From Fusibacter ferrireducens (GTDB lineage Bacteria; Bacillota; Clostridia; Peptostreptococcales; Acidaminobacteraceae): a stretch of DNA of 64,000 nt. The DNA lies in the NCBI RefSeq assembly GCF_015352425.1, contig NZ_JADKNH010000020.1, positions 1 to 64,000 of the forward strand, written 5' to 3'. Position numbers and translations under genes: made by a program. Under the pieces are notes generated by a model. That model made no database searches, was not told where the DNA came from, and worked only from the letters and a program-made list of their open reading frames with translations. Positions 36,899-46,016 of this stretch are shown here, in pieces (position 1 is the stretch's first letter; the number at the start of each line of letters is the position of its first letter).

Positions 36899-38785
36899 TT
36901 ACTCAGTGACTGTGAATTGCCATTCTTCAACAAGGGTATTGCCATCTTCTGTTCTCACTATCTTAATGATTGCAGTATAATGCCCTGCCGGGAGGGCATC
37001 AAAATTATCAATAGCAACTGAGCTCAGTGGAATAGTATGCACTTCTTTATCAGTAAAGAGTGTTTTAGTATCATTTTTGAGTGTATATGTGACTTTAGGT
37101 GATGATCCAGCATTCATGAAAGTTACAGCTATCAGAGGTGGATTAAAAGGAGCGCTAGAATTTGGCGCTGGTGAGACAGCTGTGATTTTAGGATTTTTAT
37201 TGATCGTAACCGTTGTTGGCTTTGAAACTGTTTTTAAACCGACTATATCAGTTGCGGTAATTGTAAATGTAAAATTTGAAACAGTAGAAAAAGGAGTATT
37301 TGGAATGTAGTATTCATAATATCCGGTATAAGAATCTTTGATCATTTTCTGATTAGATATGGTGTTCTCACCAATGGTATAAGTGATGGCAACATCATGA
37401 ATATCATTATTTTCATTAACAGTAACAGGCACATAGTAATTTTGACCCACTTCAGCATTTGGGTAATGATCTAGCAAGACAATTGAAGGTGGTTCTGTAT
37501 TTGTAACGGTAACATCATGATTATCCTTACTCTCGTCTTCATAATTATATGACATGAAAGGTAAAGATGTATTTGTAATAGGATCATAGACATTATAGCC
37601 ATTTGCTTCTTTTGTACCTGTTAATAACTGTACAGTGGAGCCATGACAGGTCACCATAGCATACAAGTCAACAACATCATTTTTTGAGACAAATGTTGGA
37701 TAAGATGCGGCTTTGTATATGTTCATGCTGCCTGTTGCATCTTTAATTTCAGTTATGCCAGATGCCACATAAGTGCCGAGAGTGACACCTTTGATTTTAA
37801 CGAATCGACCGATCATGTTTAAACCATTCTTTTTTAGATATGCAATGGTAACTATTTCTGGGGCCATAGGTTTAGCAGAACTTATTTTTGCTCTAGCAGT
37901 GACTGCTCTAAGCATTGGCACTCCTCTGTAATCAATAGAGTAGATTCCCTTTAATTTTACTTGATCTCCAATCTTGTAATCACTTGGTACTGAACCGTTG
38001 ATATAAAGCCAATAAGTGGTGCCATCAATTACGGATTGAATGACGGGATTTGCACATTCCGTTGCAAAATAAGCAATATTTCCAATAACAACAACATCCT
38101 TTGTGTCGTTTTTAAAAGATAGGACATCCTTAATCGTATAAATGATACTATTTTCGCCAAAATCAGCATCGTTTGGACTTGGTGGTGGCGTAAGATGAGC
38201 ATGGTCCACGCTGCCATTAAGGCTTATTTGACGAGCTTGTTCATCAAGAGTAGTGTATTGACCACCAAACATAGTAGATTCGTCAAAGTAATTGCGAGGC
38301 GGGTCAGTGGATTCGTTAGGATTGTCACTCGCATAGATTGGTGACAAATCAGTCGTGAAACCTATGATATCGCCAGCAACATAGATTGGTGCAAAGCTTA
38401 CTTTTGTCACCAATCCTGCTAGATCTGTTGCGAAAATTGTACTTGAAAAACTTAAACCTGCTTCAGGAATATGAGCACTTGGTACGTTATATTCGTATCT
38501 GCCATTGATAGGGTTTTTAGTCATATAGGCTTCTATTTGACTACCTCCCACAGAATAGTTGATCTTAACATCTTTGATACCTATATTGTCTTCAGCCGTT
38601 ATTGATATGACGTAATCCTGACCAGATTTCATATGTGAGATATAATTAGGTGTGGCAACGATAGGGGTTAAATTATCTGTAGTAGCGGCACTAACGGGTA
38701 TAATTGTGGTGCCGATGCTGATAATAAAAGCCAGCAATAAACCCATGTACTTTTGGGTTTTGAATCTTTTGAATTTAATGTTCAT
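36899..38785 (-). CDS. Secreted modular Ig-like/OB-fold protein (paralogue 3)
   Basis: 628-residue exported protein built like the two paralogues at 21.7-26.4 kb: signal peptide (1 to about 33, ending IIPVSA), Ig-like domain (about 42-140), OB-fold module (about 215-410, VVVIGNIAYFATECANPVIQ ... DVVDLYAMVTC), second Ig-like domain (about 440-540) and the C-terminal beta module ending KIVRTEDGNTLVEEWQFTVTE. It has one Ig-like domain fewer than the others and no SLH repeats. Its OB-fold resembles the one in the giant SLH protein most. The start at 38785 has GGGAGG upstream; an extension to 38836 has none. Confidence 0.8.
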   Translation of the reverse strand: MNIKFKRFKTQKYMGLLLAFIISIGTTIIPVSAATTDNLTPIVATPNYISHMKSGQDYVISITAEDNIGIKDVKINYSVGGSQIEAYMTKNPINGRYEYNVPSAHIPEAGLSFSSTIFATDLAGLVTKVSFAPIYVAGDIIGFTTDLSPIYASDNPNESTDPPRNYFDESTMFGGQYTTLDEQARQISLNGSVDHAHLTPPPSPNDADFGENSIIYTIKDVLSFKNDTKDVVVIGNIAYFATECANPVIQSVIDGTTYWLYINGSVPSDYKIGDQVKLKGIYSIDYRGVPMLRAVTARAKISSAKPMAPEIVTIAYLKKNGLNMIGRFVKIKGVTLGTYVASGITEIKDATGSMNIYKAASYPTFVSKNDVVDLYAMVTCHGSTVQLLTGTKEANGYNVYDPITNTSLPFMSYNYEDESKDNHDVTVTNTEPPSIVLLDHYPNAEVGQNYYVPVTVNENNDIHDVAITYTIGENTISNQKMIKDSYTGYYEYYIPNTPFSTVSNFTFTITATDIVGLKTVSKPTTVTINKNPKITAVSPAPNSSAPFNPPLIAVTFMNAGSSPKVTYTLKNDTKTLFTDKEVHTIPLSSVAIDNFDALPAGHYTAIIKIVRTEDGNTLVEEWQFTVTE

Positions 38786-39274
38786 ATTATCCTCCCTTAA
38801 ATTACGTTTTAAGTAGCTTGTTGCAAAACTCCACAAGTATTGAATTCACTTGCTTTAACCTGCGAAAATAGCATATTTCCCTTCATGAAAAAGATGATCT
38901 TTATACAATGAAAAAAAGTGTAAATATAAAAATATCTACTTACACCAATAACATATATGTATAAACCGTAACATTAGCATCAATATAACAAACGGTTCAA
39001 GGTATTACAATATTTGTATAGAATTTTAATTGAATTCTCATAAACTGTTCTTATAAAAGACACATTGTTTTATTTTTTTGAAATATTAAGTATTTTAGAA
39101 TAAATTGATGCAGCTCTTGCAAGTAAAGATATTTTTAAAATTGGGAACCCCTTATCACATTTACTGCTTTGTGCTATACTTTTTTTAGCATGAATTTGCA
39201 ATGACATTCCAAGAAGACATATGTTCACACAAGTATTTGACTGGGCATAAAATATAAAGTGGAGGTCGGTGATT
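38786..39274. other. Divergent intergenic region, AT-rich
   Basis: 489 bp without a gene between the divergent secreted-protein gene and the catabolic operon. The only strong signal is the candidate promoter at 39152-39180. AT content is very high in 38880-39120, which could be a DNA-bending or binding region. Confidence 0.5.
39152..39180 (+). promoter_or_regulatory. Candidate sigma-A promoter of the lactonase-LevR unit
   Basis: TTATCA (39152-39157), 17 bp, then TATACT (39175-39180) preceded by TG, an extended -10. The expected leader is about 88 nt. No sigma-54 motif was seen here, so the regulator may be made constitutively. Confidence 0.6.
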
Positions 39275-40207
39275 ATGACAAAATTATGGAAGGGTGCTGT
39301 AACTGTAAGAGGCATTGTGCCTGGAAAAGAACTTGGAGCAACTTATGTTCACGAACATCTCATTGTGAAGCCACAAATAGAAGAGCCAAAATATTTGGAC
39401 TACACACTTGAAGATGTGAAAAAATCCACGCAAGAAACGCAAGCATTTTTTCAAGCGGGTGGGAGAACGCTCGTTGAGATGACGCCTATGAATTATGGTC
39501 GAGATGTGCAGGCTTATAAAACAATCTCTGAAGAGGCAAATGTACATGTCATTTGTTGTACAGGATTTCACAAGGAAGTCTTTTTACCGAGCTGGTTTTG
39601 GGAAAAAACAGAGGATGCATTATTTCAACTTTTAAAATCCGAAATACTAAACGGCATGGACGGAACTCATATTCGGCCCGGCGTGGTTAAATTGGGTACC
39701 AGTTATGAACAAATCACAGTTCAGGAAGAGCGGGCCATTAAAATAGTTGCAAAAGCACATTTAGAAACAGGTATTCCGATCAGCACTCACTGTGACAAAG
39801 GGACGATGGCCATGGAACAGCTTGACATGCTGGAAAAATTGGGTGTAAAACCAGAAAATGTTCTCTTGTGTCATATTGACAGTAAAATGGATATTGACTA
39901 TGCAATACAATTATGCCAACGAGGTGCCCATATTTGTATAGATCATGTGGGTAGAGCATTAGAGAACCGTGATTGTTTTCGGGTTGAAATGATTGCTGAA
40001 TTGGTGCGGCATGGATATGCCGATAAAGTGATGTTGTCTGGGGATATGGGAAAGGTTAATTATTTAAAAGCTTACGGTGGGGCTCCAGGATTTACCTATA
40101 TTTTGACAGATTTGAAAGAGGCGCTTTTAGAAAAAATAACGAGAGAAGATTACAATCAAATAATGATTGTCAATCCACGCAGGTTTTTTTCGGGAGAAAA
40201 AGGTTGA
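39275..40207 (+). CDS. Phosphotriesterase-family lactonase-like protein
   Basis: 310-residue amidohydrolase of the PTE (COG1735) family. Metal ligands are visible: H26-E-H28, the bridging Lys K139 in GVVKLG, H172 in STHC, H200 in LLCHID and D257 in LSGDMG. Several members encoded beside PTS genes hydrolyse phosphorylated sugar lactones rather than organophosphates. That role fits here: the operon encodes a galactitol-type PTS and a sugar-acid dehydratase, so this enzyme probably opens a lactone (perhaps phosphorylated) to the acid. GGAGG precedes the ATG at 39275. It ends 17 bp before the regulator's start. Confidence 0.85.
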   Translation: MTKLWKGAVTVRGIVPGKELGATYVHEHLIVKPQIEEPKYLDYTLEDVKKSTQETQAFFQAGGRTLVEMTPMNYGRDVQAYKTISEEANVHVICCTGFHKEVFLPSWFWEKTEDALFQLLKSEILNGMDGTHIRPGVVKLGTSYEQITVQEERAIKIVAKAHLETGIPISTHCDKGTMAMEQLDMLEKLGVKPENVLLCHIDSKMDIDYAIQLCQRGAHICIDHVGRALENRDCFRVEMIAELVRHGYADKVMLSGDMGKVNYLKAYGGAPGFTYILTDLKEALLEKITREDYNQIMIVNPRRFFSGEKG

Positions 40208-40223
40208 AAAAGGGGGTCAAGTT

Positions 40224-43109
40224 TTGTTAGATCGCATTCAAGCAGTTTTAGTAAATGAGAATCCTCGCCAACCGTATACAGATGAAAAAATCGCTGAAGT
40301 TATGCACATACGTCGAGAGCGTGTGATTGAACTCCGAAAGACACTTGGGATACCAGATTCTCGTGAGCGCCTTAAATCGAAACTTATAACGGAATGTAAG
40401 GTTTTGATTAGTAAAGAGCCGAGCATTTCGGTTCGGGCATTGACGACTTTGCTCAATTCTATGGGATACGATATTTCTCGTCATCTTGTAAAATTAGTAC
40501 GAGATGAGTTGATGCAACGGGCACCAGAAATATCTTTGAAAAGCAATATGTCGCAAAGGACAACTGGGCCTGATGGTGATGGTTTTGAAAATATGATTGG
40601 ATGGAATGGTGGCCTTCTCACGCAAGTCAATCAAGCGAAAGCGGCTATAGCCTATCCTCCAAACGGATTGAGTACTCTAATTATTGGACCTTCTGGGACA
40701 GGCAAAACACTTTTAGCCGAAAACATGTATCGATTTGCTGTTAAAAAGAAATTTTTGAAAGAAGATGCCCCTTTCATAGCTTTTAATTGTGCGGATTATG
40801 CAGACAATCCTCAGTTGCTGATCAGTCAGTTGTTTGGACACGTAAAAGGGGCATACAGTGGGGCTGTGGAAGATAAAAAAGGACTTGTCGAAAGTGCGGA
40901 TAACGGCATTCTTTTTCTCGATGAAGTCCATCGACTGCCTAGTGAGGGACAGGAACTTTTATTTTATTTGCTCGACAAAGGTGAATATAGACGTTTAGGA
41001 GATTCTAATAACACCAGAAGCGTTAATGTAAGGCTGATTGCGGCCACGACGAATTCTCCAGAATCTTCACTTCTGCTCACTTTTCGCCGTAGAATTCCCA
41101 TGGTCATTATGATTCCAGCGATTACGGCACGTCCGCTCAGAGAACGCTATGCGATTATAAGACAGTTTTTTATTGAGGAAACGGAAAAACTTAATAGAAG
41201 AGTGGTAATTGAAGGCGATGCAATCAAGATTTTGTTACAATATCATTGTTTTGGCAATGTCGGACAGTTGAGAAGTGATATTCAAGTGTGCTGTGCTGAA
41301 TCTTTCTTAAGATGTCTTGTAGAAAATTTGGATGAAATTAGGATTACAGCCGAATTGCTTGAAAAGCTTAAAATCGATATTGATTCATGGGCGATGAATG
41401 ACATTGAATTGAATCATTTATCAAGAGAATTGATATTAGATCCCTTGTATGAAAACTCCAAATGGCATGATGAAGAATTGTCTGAATCTTCACAAGTTAC
41501 AATTTATCAAGAGATACAATCTGCATTGGATGAAATGGTGAAAAATGGTGTCGATGATGAAGAAAGTTTGCACTTAGTGAGAATGAAAATTGATGCACAG
41601 CTTCGCACCCTGCGGTCAGGCATAAAAGATATGCGCACTGTGGCTAAAGAAAATATTTGGGATTCTATTGTAAACAAAAGTACAATGAAAGCAGTCGAAC
41701 ACGCTTTAGAGAGTGTTCAAGCTCAGTTTCCAGAAATGGAACCCAATTTAAAGGGTGTTTTGTCCATCCATATAGATGCCGTGATCAATGCACTTTCTGT
41801 TGGCAATTACATTCGGAACGCAGATCTTGGAAGTGTGCGTCAAAATTTTCCAGAGGAATATGCTGTGGCAGTATTGATGCTCAGACAAATTTCAAAGGCA
41901 TTGAACCTTGATATCCCCAATGAAGAAGCGATTATCATCGCTATGTATCTCAAAGCGTATTCTTCTAAACAAAGTGGCGGGAGAATTCGAGTGGTTGTGC
42001 TGACACATGGACAAGTGGGAAAAGCAATGGCAGATGTGGCGAATAAGATGCTGGATGTCAATAATGCCGTGGGTATTTCAATGGATCTAAATGAAAGCAG
42101 TGATGTGGCGTTTGAAAGAGTATGTGATCTCATAAGTCATATTGACGAGGGTCAAGGGTGTATTCTTCTGGTTGACATGGGATCGCTCGTATCCTTTGGG
42201 CAGAAAATTACCGAGCGGACGGGGATTCAAGTGAGGTGTGTTGCAAGAGTAGATACGTTGATGGTGCTGGATGCGTTGCGGCGTGCAAATTTAGGAGAAG
42301 AATACACCGTGGATGCACTTGCACAAGCACTGGAGGCGGGAAGACTGTATGGCATATCGGCAACAGGTATTTCCAGAGGTAAACCGCCTGTGCTGATCAC
42401 CATGTGCATCACAGGCGAAGGCAATGCTCGAAGCATACGCACGCTCTTGGAAACGTCATTTCCGGGTCTCAAAGGCAATATTGAAATTATAGAGATGGGA
42501 CTTTTCAATAGAAATGAGCTCTTGGAAAAAGTCAATAAAATAAAGAGTACCAAAGAAATTTTGGCAATTATAGGTACAATTAATCCAGATTTGTCCAATG
42601 TGCCGTTTTTTTCTCTAAATTATGTGCTCACAGGACATGGTACATTGGCACTAACAAATCTTTTATCGCAGAACGCGATCATTAAGCACAGTCTTGCAGA
42701 TTTAACTTCTCCTGCTCTCATTTTATGGCATCCGAAAGTTTCTTCTAAAAATGAGATTATTGATCAACTTACAGCTCAGCTGGTAAGCGAGGCATTTGTA
42801 AAAGACGCCTTTCTATTGAGTGTTTATAAACGTGAAAACCTTGGGGACACTTGTTTAAATATGGGAATTGCCATTCCGCATGGCGATGCAGCACAAGTGA
42901 ATAGACCCGCAATTGCGGTGGCTAAATTAGAGCATTCAATTGATTGGGCGGCAGGAATAGCGGTAGATTTTGTGTTTTTATTCGCTTTTGATGAAAACTG
43001 TGCGAAATATGTTGAAATTTTTTATGAGAAAACAAGAAATGAAAATTGGCTAGAATGCCTTAAAAAGACAGAAACTAAAGAAGAAATTTTAAATTTATTA
43101 AGAATGTAA
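40224..43109 (+). CDS. LevR-type sigma-54-dependent PTS regulator
   Basis: 961-residue activator. Order: N-terminal DNA-binding region with an RpoN-box-like segment (RRERVIELRKTLGIPDS, about residues 28-50), AAA+ domain (about 130-370; Walker A GPSGTGKT near 154, GAYSGA in place of GAFTGA, Walker B ILFLDEVHR), PRD (about 490-580), mannose-type EIIA domain (from about 587, THGQVG) and a C-terminal type-2 EIIA domain (about 855-961, IPHGD near 885). LevR-family proteins are controlled by PTS phosphorylation of His residues and activate sigma-54 promoters. Ending with a mannitol/fructose-type EIIA rather than a second PRD is unusual. The start is placed at TTG 40224, with AGGGGG upstream. The target is very likely the sigma-54 promoter at 43129. 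Confidence 0.88.
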   Translation: MLDRIQAVLVNENPRQPYTDEKIAEVMHIRRERVIELRKTLGIPDSRERLKSKLITECKVLISKEPSISVRALTTLLNSMGYDISRHLVKLVRDELMQRAPEISLKSNMSQRTTGPDGDGFENMIGWNGGLLTQVNQAKAAIAYPPNGLSTLIIGPSGTGKTLLAENMYRFAVKKKFLKEDAPFIAFNCADYADNPQLLISQLFGHVKGAYSGAVEDKKGLVESADNGILFLDEVHRLPSEGQELLFYLLDKGEYRRLGDSNNTRSVNVRLIAATTNSPESSLLLTFRRRIPMVIMIPAITARPLRERYAIIRQFFIEETEKLNRRVVIEGDAIKILLQYHCFGNVGQLRSDIQVCCAESFLRCLVENLDEIRITAELLEKLKIDIDSWAMNDIELNHLSRELILDPLYENSKWHDEELSESSQVTIYQEIQSALDEMVKNGVDDEESLHLVRMKIDAQLRTLRSGIKDMRTVAKENIWDSIVNKSTMKAVEHALESVQAQFPEMEPNLKGVLSIHIDAVINALSVGNYIRNADLGSVRQNFPEEYAVAVLMLRQISKALNLDIPNEEAIIIAMYLKAYSSKQSGGRIRVVVLTHGQVGKAMADVANKMLDVNNAVGISMDLNESSDVAFERVCDLISHIDEGQGCILLVDMGSLVSFGQKITERTGIQVRCVARVDTLMVLDALRRANLGEEYTVDALAQALEAGRLYGISATGISRGKPPVLITMCITGEGNARSIRTLLETSFPGLKGNIEIIEMGLFNRNELLEKVNKIKSTKEILAIIGTINPDLSNVPFFSLNYVLTGHGTLALTNLLSQNAIIKHSLADLTSPALILWHPKVSSKNEIIDQLTAQLVSEAFVKDAFLLSVYKRENLGDTCLNMGIAIPHGDAAQVNRPAIAVAKLEHSIDWAAGIAVDFVFLFAFDENCAKYVEIFYEKTRNENWLECLKKTETKEEILNLLRM

Positions 43110-43128
43110 ACAAATTCTGCCAAAAGAA

Positions 43129-43145
43129 TGGCATCCATATTGCAT
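43129..43145 (+). promoter_or_regulatory. Sigma-54 promoter (-24/-12) of the PTS operon
   Basis: TGGCATCCATATTGCAT matches the consensus TGGCAC-N5-TTGCA/T, with GG and GC exactly 10 bp apart. The start is expected near 43155, 67 bp before the aldolase ATG. It lies just after the LevR-type gene, which encodes the cognate activator class. Confidence 0.88.
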
Positions 43146-43146
43146 T

Positions 43147-43184
43147 AAAGACATGTGTGAGATAATTGCACATGTCTTTTTTTA
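43147..43184 (+). terminator. Terminator of the LevR gene overlapping the sigma-54 start site
   Basis: AAAGACATGTG / CACATGTCTTT forms an 11-bp stem with an 11-nt loop and T7. The predicted sigma-54 start (about 43155) falls inside the left arm, so RNAs started there lack most of that arm and should not form the hairpin, whereas readthrough from the regulator gene would. Confidence 0.8.
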
Positions 43185-43221
43185 TAAGTAAAAGATAATT
43201 TGAAACGAAGGGAGTAGATCA

Positions 43222-43848
43222 ATGAAAACAACTGTAAAAGAATTCCCCAAAATAACAGCAATTTTGCGCGGATACAGCTTTGAAGAAACAGAACTATTAC
43301 TCACTATTTTAAGTGGCAGTAAGATTAAAGCCGTTGAAATTGCTTTAAATACACCGAAAGCTAAAGAAATTTTAAGGGCGCTTATTCCAAAGTACTCGGA
43401 TCAATTGATCATTGGAGCGGGTACGGTTACCAATATGAACGATTTAAGAGATGTGATTGATGCTGGTGTAGATTTTGTCCTTTCTCCGATCATGATGACA
43501 AAAGAGATGCTAGATTACTGTAAAGCACATCATGTGATCAGTGTACCCGGTGCATACTCTCCAACTGAAATTCATACATGTTTTTCTAAGGGTGCAGATC
43601 TTGTAAAAGTATTTCCCGCAGTTAACGCAGGCAGCTCCTATTTTAAAAACGTCATGAGTGCCTTGGGACATTTGCCTCTAATGGCTGTTGGTGGAGTAGA
43701 TCAAGAAAATGTAAAAACATTTTTTGAAAGCGGTGCTTCTTTTGTAGGCATTAGTTCAGCATTATTTAAAAAAAATGATGTTGAAGCCAAAAGGACGGAG
43801 GCATTAAAAAAAAGCATTATACTGTTTGCAGATGAATGTGGTCTATAA
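43222..43848 (+). CDS. KDPG/KDPGal-type aldolase
   Basis: 208-residue class I aldolase of the Eda/DgoA family, which splits 2-keto-3-deoxy-6-phospho-sugar acids to pyruvate and glyceraldehyde-3-phosphate. The Schiff-base lysine is K129 in VKVFPAVNAG; E39 and R16 match the other active-site residues and GAGTV (about 65-69) is conserved. AGGGAG precedes the ATG. As the first gene after the sigma-54 promoter, it supplies the last step of the predicted pathway. Whether it prefers the gluco or galacto substrate cannot be told; the DgoD-like dehydratase in the operon favours the galacto series. Confidence 0.9.
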   Translation: MKTTVKEFPKITAILRGYSFEETELLLTILSGSKIKAVEIALNTPKAKEILRALIPKYSDQLIIGAGTVTNMNDLRDVIDAGVDFVLSPIMMTKEMLDYCKAHHVISVPGAYSPTEIHTCFSKGADLVKVFPAVNAGSSYFKNVMSALGHLPLMAVGGVDQENVKTFFESGASFVGISSALFKKNDVEAKRTEALKKSIILFADECGL

Positions 43849-43866
43849 AGAGAGGATAAAATATTG

Positions 43867-44334
43867 ATGATGATTAGTGATTTGATTACAGAAAATTTAA
43901 TTGTGACGGGGGTCGTATGCAGCAATAAAGAGGAAGTGCTCAAACAACTTTTTGAAATGTTGTATGCGGATGGTTGTGTAGAAGAAACTTTTTATGAAGA
44001 GATCCTAAAAAGAGAAAAAATCTATCCGACAGGACTTGAATTGCTAGGTTGTAATGTTGCAATTCCACATGTTTCACCCGATCAAGTAAAAAAATCTGCA
44101 ATAGCGATTGCGGTATTAAAAACACCTGTGATTTTCAATCGCATGGATGATGTCAATTTGGAAGTGGAGGTCAAGGTGATTTTTAACATTGCACTGGCAA
44201 ATGGCGGTAAGCAAGTTGAGGTTTTACAAAAACTTACAGCTCTAATTACAGATGAAGCGTTCATGGAAAAAGTTTTAGAGGCAAAAACACCAAAAGAAGT
44301 TCAAACTATTTTTAAAAATGGAGGCAAAAAATGA
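43867..44334 (+). CDS. PTS EIIA component, galactitol/fructose type
   Basis: 155-residue cytosolic EIIA of the type-2 (PTS_EIIA_2) fold. The phosphorylated His is H68 in VAIPHVSPD. It takes phosphate from HPr and passes it to the EIIB encoded next. AGAGAGG lies upstream; ATG 43867 or 43870 could be used, and an upstream TTG is less likely. It overlaps the EIIB gene by 4 bp, and the three PTS subunits are separate chains, as in the galactitol (Gat) group. Confidence 0.88.
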   Translation: MMISDLITENLIVTGVVCSNKEEVLKQLFEMLYADGCVEETFYEEILKREKIYPTGLELLGCNVAIPHVSPDQVKKSAIAIAVLKTPVIFNRMDDVNLEVEVKVIFNIALANGGKQVEVLQKLTALITDEAFMEKVLEAKTPKEVQTIFKNGGKK

Positions 44335-44621
44335 AGACGATTATGGTATGCTGCGGTTCGTCAATGGTAACATCAACCATTGCAATTAAAAAGTTAACAG
44401 AAGTGATGAAAAAAACAGGTATTGATGCAAAATTTGTTCAGTGCAAATTTTCTGAAGTCTCTGGGAAAATTGAGTCAAGTAGACCCGATGTCATTGTACC
44501 AACTGGATCTCTCGACGAAAAATTGACGGCGGGGATTCCTGTTGTTCGAGGAACCAGTTTTATAACCGGCATCAACGAAAAAGCAACCATTGATGAAATT
44601 ATAAAAATTTTATCAAAATGA
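44331..44621 (+). CDS. PTS EIIB component, galactitol type
   Basis: 96-residue cytosolic EIIB of the galactitol/lactose-like fold. The phosphorylated cysteine lies in the N-terminal loop MVCCGSSMVTST (C8, preceding GSS). Size and motif match GatB. It receives phosphate from EIIA and phosphorylates the substrate during passage through EIIC. The ATGA overlap with EIIA indicates coupled translation. Confidence 0.9.
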   Translation: MKTIMVCCGSSMVTSTIAIKKLTEVMKKTGIDAKFVQCKFSEVSGKIESSRPDVIVPTGSLDEKLTAGIPVVRGTSFITGINEKATIDEIIKILSK

Positions 44622-44678
44622 TCCATGTAGAAATTGTAACTGGGATGGCTATAAAATAAGGGATTGGAGGAAACAAGT

Positions 44679-45947
44679 ATGCAAAGTGTTATTAATGGAC
44701 TAAATTGGATCGCAGGATTGGGGCCGATGGTCATGATGCCTATTATTATGTTTGTAATTGGGGTGGCATTGCGACAAAAAATAGGTTCATTATTTAGATC
44801 GTGTATTTTAACAGGAGTTGGTTTTGCAGGGGTTAATTTGACCATTAATTTTTTTATCGCTAAAGTCAGTCCTTCAGTTTTGGCGATGGTCCAAACATGG
44901 GGCTTAAAAACAGACATCATGGATGTGGGATGGCCTGCACGTGCGGCTGCAACATGGGCATTTCCAATGGCAGCGATAGTTGTCTTTGTCGTCTTAGGTG
45001 TAAATATTATCATGTTGGCTTTAAAACTTACAAATTGTGTGATGGTTGATTTTTGGAGTTATAATCACTTTATCTTTGGAGCTGCATTGAGCTGGTATAC
45101 GAGTGGTAGTATTGTGGTAGCTCTGATTACAGGCGGATTGATTGCTGCAATAACCTTTAAGCTGGCAGATTGGACACAGCCGCTTTGTGAGGAGGCCTTT
45201 GGGATACCGGGTGTTTCTTTTCCAACGAGTAACAGTATTGGATGGGCCCCACTGGCATGGCTACTCAACAAACTTTATGATAAAATTCCAGGATTTAATA
45301 AAATTAAGGCAGATCCAACCTCTATTCAAAAACGTTTTGGCGTTTTGGGTGAACCTATGGTGGTGGGCTCTATCATGGGATTGGGTATTGGTATTTTAGG
45401 GGGAAACTCTGTTGGAGATACGCTGATAGTGGCAATGAGTACAGCAACAGCAATGGTACTTACACCTAAAATGATGCAAATTTTGATGGAAGGGCTTATT
45501 CCTTTTTCAGAGGGCATTAAAGATTTTCTGAACACAAAATTTGAAGGTAATCGTTTTCATATCGGAATTGATGCCGCTTTGACGATCGCCAATCCTTCTG
45601 TTATTGCTGTTGGTCTCTTGATGGTTCCAACCACAATTTTATTGGCCGCTATGGTGCCTGGTAATCGCCTATTGCCGCTTTCTGATATTGCATACATGGG
45701 AATGTGGCTAGCTGCATGGCCTGTTGCTTTTGGTAAGGGTAACGTGATTCGTGGTTATATCTCCTGTATCATTTTTACATGTATTATGCTTTTGATTTCT
45801 ACTGGTATGGCGGAAATTCATACACAATTGGCTATTTCCGGAGGATTTAAACTGGCAGATGGCATGAAATTAATCTCTACGGAAGATGCTGGAACACATA
45901 TTATCGAATATATTTTCAGTATCATCAATCGTTTCTTTGCGAAATAA
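44679..45947 (+). CDS. PTS EIIC component, galactitol family
   Basis: 422-residue membrane permease with about nine to eleven helices, of the GatC (EIIC-galactitol) family, which also handles pentitols and sugar acids in other bacteria. The segment GVALRQKIG followed by SCILTGVGFAGVNL near the N-terminus is typical, and the DTL...KFEGNRFHIGIDAALTIANPSV stretch is conserved in the family. GGAGG precedes the ATG at 44679. With no hexitol dehydrogenase in the operon but a sugar-acid dehydratase, the likely cargo is an aldonic acid or its lactone. Confidence 0.88.
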   Translation: MQSVINGLNWIAGLGPMVMMPIIMFVIGVALRQKIGSLFRSCILTGVGFAGVNLTINFFIAKVSPSVLAMVQTWGLKTDIMDVGWPARAAATWAFPMAAIVVFVVLGVNIIMLALKLTNCVMVDFWSYNHFIFGAALSWYTSGSIVVALITGGLIAAITFKLADWTQPLCEEAFGIPGVSFPTSNSIGWAPLAWLLNKLYDKIPGFNKIKADPTSIQKRFGVLGEPMVVGSIMGLGIGILGGNSVGDTLIVAMSTATAMVLTPKMMQILMEGLIPFSEGIKDFLNTKFEGNRFHIGIDAALTIANPSVIAVGLLMVPTTILLAAMVPGNRLLPLSDIAYMGMWLAAWPVAFGKGNVIRGYISCIIFTCIMLLISTGMAEIHTQLAISGGFKLADGMKLISTEDAGTHIIEYIFSIINRFFAK

Positions 45948-46016
45948 TTTTAGCTGTAAATTGGAAAATAAAATGAGAAAATATTTTTGAATGCACATTG
46001 TATAGAAGGAGTTTAT

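Noticed and set aside
39152-39274. Sigma-54 promoter before the lactonase gene
   Set aside because: No GG-N10-GC element with acceptable flanks was found; a sigma-A type promoter fits better.
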